From assembly GCA_031551725.1 (NCBI GenBank), contig JAVBNF010000037.1, forward strand, positions 1 through 10,307: a stretch of 10,307 nucleotides of DNA, written 5' to 3'. The notes under the pieces were generated by a model that had not been told where the DNA came from, did not search any database, and saw only the letters and a program-made list of their open reading frames with translations. Positions within the stretch are counted from its first letter, which is position 1. Each line of letters begins with the position of its first letter. Shown here one piece after another: positions 5,914-10,307 of the stretch. The position numbers and the translations under genes are program-made. Source of the stretch: JAVBNF01 sp031551725. Its GTDB lineage: Bacteria > Bacteroidota > Bacteroidia > Bacteroidales > P3.

Positions 5914-6765
5914 TTATATCAGACCCAACATCTTCAACAATTCGGGCGTACTACGCTCGAAGTCCACACCGAAACGGATATCTGTTTTAGCTTCAGCTGT
6001 TTTGCGAATAGCGCTAACCGTATATTTCACCGCTATTTCGGCCGATTTATTCAAATCGAAATCATTCATCAAGCCCGCTAACAAAGCACTTCCGAATACA
6101 TCGCCGGTGCCGTGGTAATATCCGGCAACACGTTTTTCGAACACATAGCCAATTTCTCCGGTTTCGGCATCATAAGTGGCTGCTCCAAGATTTTCATCAT
6201 CGAAGAAAACGCCTGTCAGCACCACCTTTTTCGGTCCTAAAGCGCTCAACGATTTCAACATTTGTTCAATATACTCCTTGGTATAAGGGCCTTCTTTGTA
6301 TTCTTGACCGAGCAACAAAGCGGCTTCCGTCATATTCGGAACCAAAACATCGGCTTTTCTGCACACTTTGAGCATTTCTTTCGGAAAATCCGACGGAAAA
6401 ATGGAATACAACTGTCCGTTATCCGCCATTACCGGATCTACTAAAATCAAATTATCTTTTTCGCGAAACTTATCGAAAATACTACAAATAACTTCGATTT
6501 GCTCCAGAGAGCCTAAAAATCCACTATACAACGCATCAAACTTAAGGTCTAACGATTTCCAATGTTCTGCAAAAGCAGGCAAATCGCTCGTTAAATCACG
6601 ATAAGTAAAACCTGTAAAACCACCGGTATGTGTAGATAATACCGCCGTAGGAATCACCGCGGTTTCTATTCCGGCAGCAGATAAAATAGGTAAAGCAACT
6701 GTTAACGAACATTTCCCAAACCCGGAAATGTCATGAATTGCAGCAACGCGTTTTTGTCTTTTCAT
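5914..6765 (-). CDS. Pyridoxamine/pyridoxal kinase, PdxK/PdxY type (ribokinase superfamily)
   Basis: The 283-aa protein phosphorylates B6 vitamers (pyridoxamine, pyridoxal, pyridoxine) with ATP for salvage to pyridoxal 5'-phosphate in the cytosol. Visible motifs: HDISGFGKCSLTVALPIL at the N-terminus (11-28), PTAVLSTHTGGF (39-50), ALYSGFLGS (78-86), LVDPVMADNGQLY (108-120), VPNMTEAALL (142-151), VVLTGV (181-186) and the anion-hole/catalytic YYHGTGDVFGSALLAG (216-231), with Asp222 as the probable catalytic base. The ATG at 6765 is preferred to an upstream one at 6807 because the -7 box at 6797-6804 would fall inside the longer reading frame. I assign the kinase family confidently. Whether it prefers pyridoxamine, or instead acts like a thiazole/hydroxymethylpyrimidine kinase, cannot be read from sequence. 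No B6 gene adjoins it. Confidence 0.92.
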   Translation of the reverse strand: MKRQKRVAAIHDISGFGKCSLTVALPILSAAGIETAVIPTAVLSTHTGGFTGFTYRDLTSDLPAFAEHWKSLDLKFDALYSGFLGSLEQIEVICSIFDKFREKDNLILVDPVMADNGQLYSIFPSDFPKEMLKVCRKADVLVPNMTEAALLLGQEYKEGPYTKEYIEQMLKSLSALGPKKVVLTGVFFDDENLGAATYDAETGEIGYVFEKRVAGYYHGTGDVFGSALLAGLMNDFDLNKSAEIAVKYTVSAIRKTAEAKTDIRFGVDFERSTPELLKMLGLI

Positions 6766-6796
6766 CGATTTAATTTTTTTAGAAATTTTAAGGATA

Positions 6797-6804
6797 CAAA
6801 GATA
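6797..6804 (-). promoter_or_regulatory. -7 promoter box for the pyridoxamine kinase gene
   Basis: On the minus strand TATCTTTG matches the Bacteroidetes -7 consensus exactly, 31 bp before the ATG at 6765. A TTTA at 6822-6825, 17 bp further upstream, could be a weak -33 element. The box decides the start of the kinase, since a start at 6807 would lie upstream of the transcript. Confidence 0.65.
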
Positions 6805-6845
6805 CACATTTTTCTTAAAAATAAACCGATAAAAAGATTTTTACT

Positions 6846-7049
6846 CTACTTGCTTTTATGAGTCAATAAATAAATAATCGGCAAAATTCCGATCGTGTTA
6901 AAAATGGCAAGACAAACAAACCAGAGCGGCTGATTCCTCCTGCCTGCGCGGAACATAGCGATTAATTTCCAAATAGCTTCCCAAAGAATAAGCAATCCTA
7001 AAACAGTCCATTGCCACACAGGCATCTCGATAAATTGAAAACTTTCCAT
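6846..7049 (-). CDS. DUF5652-like small two-helix membrane protein
   Basis: The 67-aa protein has two predicted membrane helices (about 12-32 and 42-62) joined by a short basic loop (RAGRRNQ), placing the loop in the cytoplasm. The pattern W-EAIWKLIAMFRAGRRNQPLWFVCLAIFNTIGILPIIYLL matches what I recall of DUF5652 (WKxxALWxA...WFxxxxxxNTxGILPIxYL). The function of this family is unknown. The ATG at 7049 follows a perfect -7 box at 7080-7087. It lies upstream of the kinase gene on the same strand with a separate promoter between them, and is divergent from the carboxyltransferase gene. The reading frame is secure; the family name is from memory. Confidence 0.82.
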   Translation of the reverse strand: MESFQFIEMPVWQWTVLGLLILWEAIWKLIAMFRAGRRNQPLWFVCLAIFNTIGILPIIYLLTHKSK

Positions 7050-7079
7050 AACTGATAATTTTTATTGGTAATTATATCA

Positions 7080-7087
7080 CAAAGATA
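7080..7087 (-). promoter_or_regulatory. -7 promoter box for the DUF5652 gene
   Basis: On the minus strand TATCTTTG matches the -7 consensus exactly, 30 bp before the ATG at 7049. A TTTG at 7112-7115 is upstream but 24 bp away, somewhat far for the usual -33 spacing. Confidence 0.6.
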
Positions 7088-7122
7088 AGCATCTTTTTTA
7101 TTAATATTATCCAAAATCAATA

Positions 7123-7160
7123 AATTCCTAATTTTTTAATTCCTAATTCCTAATTTTTTT
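7123..7160. repeat. TTCCTAA microrepeat in the divergent DUF5652/oadA promoter region
   Basis: AATTCCTAATTTTTT (7123-7137) is followed by AATTCCTAATTCCTAA and another T run (7138-7160), giving three copies of a 7-bp TTCCTAA word interleaved with T tracts. It ends directly before the oadA -7 box, so length changes would alter the -33 region. Low-complexity slippage DNA is a sufficient explanation. Confidence 0.7.
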
Positions 7161-7162
7161 CG

Positions 7163-7170
7163 TATCTTTG
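7163..7170 (+). promoter_or_regulatory. -7 promoter box for the carboxyltransferase gene
   Basis: TATCTTTG is an exact -7 consensus, 42 bp before the ATG at 7213; the predicted leader is about 35 nt and AT-rich. The -33 position falls in the TTCCTAA repeat and has no clear TTTG. Confidence 0.65.
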
Positions 7171-7212
7171 TGTAATTTTAAACAAAAATAATTTAAATTT
7201 ACATAAAATACT

Positions 7213-9012
7213 ATGGCTAAGGAAATTAAATTTAGTTTGCTATATAGAGATATGTGGCAATCATCCGGAAAATACGTTCCCCGTGTTGACCAGCTTACCC
7301 AAATCGCACCTATTATTGTCGATATGGGCTGTTTTGACCGTGTGGAAACCAATGGCGGCGCTTTCGAACAAGTAAATCTCTTGTTCGGTGAAAACCCAAA
7401 TACCGCTGTGCGCGAATGGGTAAAACCTTTCAATAAAGCGGGTATCCAAACACACATGCTCGAACGCGCTTTGAACGGACTTCGTATGAATCCGGTTCCG
7501 AAAGACGTTCGTCAATTGATGTACAAAGTAAAAAAAGCGCAAGGTGTGGACATCGCTCGTTCTTTCTGCGGTTTGAACGACCCCCGCAACCTCGAACTTT
7601 CTATCAAATATGCTAAAGAAGCGAAAATGATTTCGCAAGCGGCTTTGAGTATCACCCACTCTCCTATTCACACAGTTGAATACTACATGAATTTGGTGGA
7701 TAAAATGGTGGAATTCGGCGCCGACGAAATTTGCTTGAAAGACATGGCCGGCGTTGGACGTCCTGCCACCTTGGGCAAATTGGTTTATGAAATTAAAAAG
7801 AAATATCCTCATATCCTCGTTGATTACCACGGACACTCCGGTCCAGGCTTCTCCGTTGCAAGTATGCTCGAAGTGGCTCGTGCCGGCGCCGATGTGATCG
7901 ACGTTGCCATGGAACCACTCTCTTGGGGTATGGTTCATCCGGACGTTATTACCATCCAAGCCATGTTGAAAGACGCCGGCTTCAAGGTAAAAGACATCAA
8001 TATGAAAGCCTACATGGAAGCGCGTGCGATGACGCAATCGTTTATCGACGATTTCTTGGGTTATTTTATTGATCCGGGTAACAGCAAAATGTCGTCGCTG
8101 CTTGTTGGCTGCGGTCTTCCGGGCGGTATGATGGGCTCTATGATGGCCGACCTCAAAGGTATGCACGGTGCTATCAACTCCGCTTTACGCAAAAACAACA
8201 AAGCCGAAGTTACATTGAACGACCTGGTTGTTCAACTCTTCCAAGAAGTAGAATACGTATGGCCAATGCTCGGATACCCTCCGTTGGTTACGCCGTTCAG
8301 TCAATATGTGAAAAACATCGCGTTGATGAATATTTTCAGCATGGCGAACAACGAGCCGCGTTTCTCGAAAATCGACAAAGACAGCTGGGGTATGATTACC
8401 GGAAAAGCCGGTACTTTGCCCGGACCTTTGGCTCCTGAAATCATTGAACTCGCCAAGAAAAACGGTTACGAATTCTCTACCGGAACACCGCAAGACAACT
8501 TCCCGGATCAACTCGCCGAGTATCGCAAAGAGATGAAGGAAAACAACTGGGATCTCGGAAAAGACGACGAAGAATTGTTCGAACTCGCGATGCACGACCG
8601 TCAATATCGCGACTACAAAAGCGGTGTTGCAAAACAACGTTTCGAGCAAGAATTGGCAAAAGCCAAAGCCGACGCTGTTGCGCCTGTTGCACAAACCGCT
8701 CCGGCCGCACCTGCTGCGCCCGCTGCTCCTGCGGTTTTAACAGCCGAACAATTGATGGCCAAATATCCGAATGCAAAACCGGTTATGTCCGAAGCTAACG
8801 GCCCTGTAGTTTGGGAAGCCAATTTCATCAACGGTTCTACGGCTCCTGCTATAGGAACCAAAGTGAAAGAAGGCGACGTGCTTTGCCATGTGGATGCTTA
8901 CTATGGTTTGGATCCTGTTGCCAGCATGTTCACCGGCCGCATCGAAGCGGTGATTGCCCAACAAGGCAAGATGGTGAAGAAAGGTGAGATTATAGCGTTC
9001 ATTCAAGAATAA
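7213..9012 (+). CDS. oadA: Carboxyltransferase of the oxaloacetate decarboxylase alpha / pyruvate carboxylase B family, with a degenerate biotinyl domain
   Basis: The 599-aa protein has a TIM-barrel carboxyltransferase domain (about 5-290), a PYC/OADA helical domain (to about 480), a Pro-Ala linker (488-509) and a C-terminal biotinyl-like fold (about 524-599). The family swaps CO2 between biotin and pyruvate, oxaloacetate or a related acid. Metal and active-site residues are recognisable: Asp13 in YRDMWQSSG, carboxylysine candidate Lys176 in CLKDMAG, and His206 and His208 in YHGHSGPG; FGEDP appears as FGENP, and GYPPLVTPFSQ (354-364) is conserved. The RDMWQSSGKY form differs from the classic RDAHQS and is the version I associate with Bacteroidetes. 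Oddity: the usual biotin site (E/S-A-M-K-M) is replaced by DAYYG at 561-565, with Tyr where Lys should be, so this domain probably cannot be biotinylated. No beta or gamma sodium-pump subunit is adjacent. Substrate and coupling are therefore uncertain. Confidence 0.88.
   Translation: MAKEIKFSLLYRDMWQSSGKYVPRVDQLTQIAPIIVDMGCFDRVETNGGAFEQVNLLFGENPNTAVREWVKPFNKAGIQTHMLERALNGLRMNPVPKDVRQLMYKVKKAQGVDIARSFCGLNDPRNLELSIKYAKEAKMISQAALSITHSPIHTVEYYMNLVDKMVEFGADEICLKDMAGVGRPATLGKLVYEIKKKYPHILVDYHGHSGPGFSVASMLEVARAGADVIDVAMEPLSWGMVHPDVITIQAMLKDAGFKVKDINMKAYMEARAMTQSFIDDFLGYFIDPGNSKMSSLLVGCGLPGGMMGSMMADLKGMHGAINSALRKNNKAEVTLNDLVVQLFQEVEYVWPMLGYPPLVTPFSQYVKNIALMNIFSMANNEPRFSKIDKDSWGMITGKAGTLPGPLAPEIIELAKKNGYEFSTGTPQDNFPDQLAEYRKEMKENNWDLGKDDEELFELAMHDRQYRDYKSGVAKQRFEQELAKAKADAVAPVAQTAPAAPAAPAAPAVLTAEQLMAKYPNAKPVMSEANGPVVWEANFINGSTAPAIGTKVKEGDVLCHVDAYYGLDPVASMFTGRIEAVIAQQGKMVKKGEIIAFIQE
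8977..9012 (+). repeat. oadA 3' end, upstream copy of a 36-bp direct repeat
   Basis: The last 12 codons of oadA, stop included (KKGEIIAFIQE), recur at 10068-10103 with 31 of 36 bases identical. This intact copy ends the full-length gene. Together the copies bracket the Abi gene and look like attachment-site or recombination duplications. Confidence 0.75.
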
Positions 9013-9031
9013 AATATTTTTGACACAAGCA

Positions 9032-9067
9032 AAAACGGGGTTTGATTAAGTTCAAATCCCGTTTTTT
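9032..9067 (+). terminator. Intrinsic terminator downstream of oadA
   Basis: AAAACGGGGTTTGA (9032-9045) pairs with TCAAATCCCGTTTT (9052-9065), one G-U pair included, around a 6-nt loop, and ends in a run of six T. It lies 20 nt after the oadA stop and is a strong candidate for ending that transcript. Confidence 0.85.
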
Positions 9068-9077
9068 ATGTCCTGAT

Positions 9078-9166
9078 ATAAATGAAAAAGCCCGTGCATA
9101 CGGGCTTTTTCGAATCTCTCGCTTAGTTACGTTTAACACGAAGTTAAAGAGGCTTTACCAAGCATC
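9078..9166 (-). ncRNA. Possible minus-strand small RNA or gene remnant between oadA and the Abi gene
   Basis: On the minus strand a good -7 box (9173-9180) is followed, about 62 nt later, by a perfect GC-rich terminator (9084-9111), with no real protein between them. The transcript would be about 80-90 nt and contain a small hairpin at 9132-9148 (TTTAAC/GTTAAA). The only ATG frame gives ten codons (MLGKASLTSC); another frame ends RVKRN before a stop close to the terminator. It could be a small RNA, or the start and end of a gene whose middle has been lost. Confidence 0.35.
9084..9111 (-). terminator. Bidirectional intrinsic terminator
   Basis: GAAAAAGCCCGT (9084-9095) and its exact complement (9100-9111) flank GCAT, giving a 12-bp stem whose base is five A-T pairs. 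A T run follows the GC stem in either direction. Because oadA already has a terminator 17 bp upstream, this one most likely ends a minus-strand transcript. Confidence 0.8.
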
Positions 9167-9172
9167 ACGAGG

Positions 9173-9180
9173 CAAAGTTA
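9173..9180 (-). promoter_or_regulatory. Minus-strand -7 promoter box between oadA and the Abi gene
   Basis: On the minus strand TAACTTTG fits TAnnTTTG, with a TTGG 19 bp upstream (9200-9203) resembling the -33 element. No protein gene follows; only the short unit ending at the terminator 9084-9111. Confidence 0.45.
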
Positions 9181-9190
9181 CAACTTTTTT

Positions 9191-9220
9191 TTTGATTATC
9201 CAATTTTTTTTATATTTTTG
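9191..9220 (+). promoter_or_regulatory. Complete Bacteroidetes promoter for the Abi-family gene
   Basis: TTTG (9191-9194) and TATTTTTG (9213-9220) are separated by 18 bp, matching both -33 and -7 consensus elements. The predicted start is about 9227, leaving a 10-15 nt leader before the ATG at 9239. A TTG start at 9218 is excluded because it lies inside the -7 box. Confidence 0.7.
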
Positions 9221-9238
9221 TACCCTAAACCCAATAAC

Positions 9239-10069
9239 ATGAATTGCAAAAATGTAAAAAAAAGCATCTCTCAAGCTCGTTTTCAAAAATACGAATCCGT
9301 ATGCGCAGGATGTGAAGCCAAAAGTTTAAAACTATATCAAACTAACTTACGGCTCTCTCAATCATTTTATCCGTTATTAAGTCTGACCGAAATAATTTTA
9401 AGAAATTCCTTAAATGAACGATTAGCCACACATTTCAAAGACTGTAACTGGATCATCAATCAACGATCCGGTTTTATGTCAGATCCTCTATTAACAAAAA
9501 AAAGCAAAAGTGGTCAATTGATCTCAAATGATTTTCTAAAGAAAGAGGTAACAAAATCGCATACCAAACTCGGCTACGCTTATACTCACAGCAAACTACT
9601 TGCCGATCTACATTTTGGTTTTTGGGTAGCATTATTTGATTCAACACATTTCAAATTATTATCCGGAGAACCGTTAAATATTTTTGACAAACGCGCAAAA
9701 TTAAACAGAAGCAACATTAAAGATACACTCATAAAAATACGAGATTTCAGAAACAGAATATATCATAATGAACCGATTATTTTTAGCAAAGATGCAGATG
9801 GAAATGTTATTTTCAGTACAAAAAATGCGAATGACATTTACAAAGACATTCAAAATCTTTTTCTTTGGTTAAATCTCGATTTCAAAGAATGGACGAGGCC
9901 GATCAATAATGTGGAATTAGAACTAAAAAGAGCCGACAAAGTTATGGCATTATTTCCACAAAAATCATATTATATAAGAAGAATTATGCTTGGTCTTGAA
10001 CATTATCGTCAAAAGTACCTCCCTTTTTCATCAACAATTCAACAACTTCTATTGTTGAAACGAACGTAA
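9239..10069 (+). CDS. Abi-family protein with HEPN RNase-type motif (probable phage-defence or toxin gene)
   Basis: The 276-aa protein matches the Abi-like family as I know it: an N-terminal helical block with LRLSQSFYPLLSLTEIILRNSLNERL (37-62), the marker LLADLHFGFWVALF (120-133), and the HEPN motif R171-NRIY-H176 in KIRDFRNRIYHNEPI (R-x4-H). HEPN proteins of this type are often metal-independent RNases in abortive infection or toxin systems. RNA cleavage here is inference from the motif. The ATG at 9239 follows a full promoter. Its base composition is more AT-rich than that of oadA, its terminators separate it from oadA, and it is a lone gene with no visible antitoxin partner. Its stop codon (10067-10069) overlaps the first bases of a second oadA 3' end. 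Together with the adjacent insertion sequence, this suggests acquired DNA. Confidence 0.82.
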   Translation: MNCKNVKKSISQARFQKYESVCAGCEAKSLKLYQTNLRLSQSFYPLLSLTEIILRNSLNERLATHFKDCNWIINQRSGFMSDPLLTKKSKSGQLISNDFLKKEVTKSHTKLGYAYTHSKLLADLHFGFWVALFDSTHFKLLSGEPLNIFDKRAKLNRSNIKDTLIKIRDFRNRIYHNEPIIFSKDADGNVIFSTKNANDIYKDIQNLFLWLNLDFKEWTRPINNVELELKRADKVMALFPQKSYYIRRIMLGLEHYRQKYLPFSSTIQQLLLLKRT

Positions 10070-10103
10070 AAAAGGCGAGATTATTGCGTTTATTCAAAAA
10101 TAA
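10068..10103 (+). pseudogene. Diverged second copy of the oadA 3' end (remnant or attachment-site duplication)
   Basis: The 36 bp encode KKGEIIAFIQK and a stop, matching the oadA end (KKGEIIAFIQE) at 31 of 36 bases. Four of the five differences are synonymous third-position changes (AAG/AAA, GGT/GGC, ATA/ATT, TTC/TTT) and only one changes a residue. That pattern implies divergence under protein-level selection rather than decay of a recent duplicate. Similarity starts inside the Abi stop codon, and reading the same frame upstream meets a stop within four codons. It is either the recipient or donor oadA end left by integration, or the end of a lost related biotinyl-domain gene. Confidence 0.7.
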
Positions 10104-10119
10104 GAAATTACGCCAATAC

Positions 10120-10158
10120 AAAAAGCCTGACAATTGTTCCATCTGTCAGGCTTTTTTT
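10120..10158 (+). terminator. Intrinsic terminator after the Abi gene and oadA remnant
   Basis: AAAAAGCCTGACA (10120-10132) pairs perfectly with TGTCAGGCTTTTT (10144-10156) around an 11-nt loop, with seven T in a row from 10152. It would end the Abi transcript and may have been the original terminator behind the second oadA-like end. Confidence 0.88.
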
Positions 10159-10168
10159 ATAGAAAAAA

Positions 10169-10307
10169 TGTCTAGTCCTGAAATAGCGTTACACAAAAAA
10201 AACGTTATGGAAGAAAATACAGGAAGCGAGTATGTTAAGCGCACACAGAAGGATTACAGCATGTCTTTTAAATTGCAAGTAGTTCAGGAGGTAGAACATG
10301 GCGAGTT
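10169..10307 (+). mobile_element. IS3-family insertion sequence, left end (continues past the window)
   Basis: The element appears to begin with TGTCTAGTCCTGAAATAGCG at 10169, a TG-starting terminal sequence like those of Bacteroidetes IS3-family elements, 38 bp before the first transposase ATG. The right terminus and target duplication lie outside the window, so the exact boundary is an estimate. It sits 11 bp after the terminator at 10120-10158. Confidence 0.7.
10207..10307 (+). CDS. IS3-family transposase OrfA, N-terminal fragment
   Basis: The frame from the ATG at 10207 runs to the window edge and reads MEENTGSEYVKRTQKDYSM, then SFKLQVVQEVEHGEL. The pattern K-R-T-Q-x-D-Y-S-M-x-F-K-L-x-V-V-x-x-V-E-x-G-E is the start of the helix-turn-helix domain of IS3-family OrfA proteins, which bind the element ends; the DDE catalytic domain would be in OrfB beyond the window, normally reached by -1 frameshifting. 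Only 33 residues are visible, so family is reasonably sure but completeness and activity are unknown. Confidence 0.75.
   Translation, partial: MEENTGSEYVKRTQKDYSMSFKLQVVQEVEHGE

Noticed and set aside
6766..6807. N-terminal extension of the pyridoxamine kinase to 6807
   Set aside because: The extension spans the -7 promoter box and does not resemble the family N-terminus.
7261..8166. 301-codon minus-strand frame opposite oadA
   Set aside because: His/Phe/Arg-rich antisense shadow of a strongly coding plus-strand gene, with no recognisable motif or promoter.
9161..9173. TACCAAGCATCAC shared with 121-133 in the HipA gene
   Set aside because: A 13-bp match with unrelated flanks; taken as coincidence rather than a repeat or attachment site.
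10133..10143. CRISPR-like or tRNA features in the accessory right end
   Set aside because: No regularly spaced repeats and no cloverleaf or CCA end were found anywhere in the window.

Overview
The window reads as chromosomal DNA of a Bacteroidetes bacterium, probably order Bacteroidales. Evidence: nearly every transcription unit is preceded by the Bacteroidetes -7 box (TAnnTTTG), there are no Shine-Dalgarno sites, intergenic DNA is very AT-rich, and several families are typical of the phylum (FISUMP surface protein, DUF5652 membrane protein, the RDMWQSSGKY form of carboxyltransferase, Bacteroidetes-type QueA and RuvC).

Layout. (1) 1-613: 3' part of a HipA-family kinase gene. (2) 680-3153: a plus-strand housekeeping cluster queA - ispD - ruvC (queuosine tRNA modification, MEP isoprenoid pathway, Holliday junction resolvase), closed by a 14-bp hairpin. 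A 16-bp-period repeat with an inverted arm fills the ispD-ruvC gap and encodes the last residues of IspD; a second, GC-rich palindrome lies in frame inside the ruvC tail. (3) 3236-5062, minus: a secreted protein with two FISUMP domains. (4) 5101-5283, plus: a gene-free stretch that folds as a long rod-like hairpin followed by an intrinsic terminator, here proposed as a 6S-like regulatory RNA. (5) 5403-7049, minus: a small membrane-anchored acidic protein, a pyridoxamine/pyridoxal kinase and a DUF5652 protein, with a perfect 46-bp palindrome between the first two. (6) 7213-9012, plus: a 599-aa oxaloacetate decarboxylase alpha / pyruvate carboxylase B type carboxyltransferase whose biotinyl domain has lost the attachment lysine. 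(7) 9013-10160: an accessory segment with terminators, a possible minus-strand small RNA, an Abi-family HEPN protein gene and, exactly at the Abi stop codon, a diverged 36-bp second copy of the oadA 3' end followed by its own terminator. (8) 10169-end: left end and first codons of an IS3-family insertion sequence.

The housekeeping genes share no single pathway. The most interesting parts are the structured RNA at 5101-5283, the Abi cassette bracketed by two oadA 3' ends beside an insertion sequence, the apparently non-biotinylatable carboxyltransferase, and four unrelated repeat/palindrome families, one of them within coding sequence. All functional calls come from reading motifs by eye; no database search or folding program was run.
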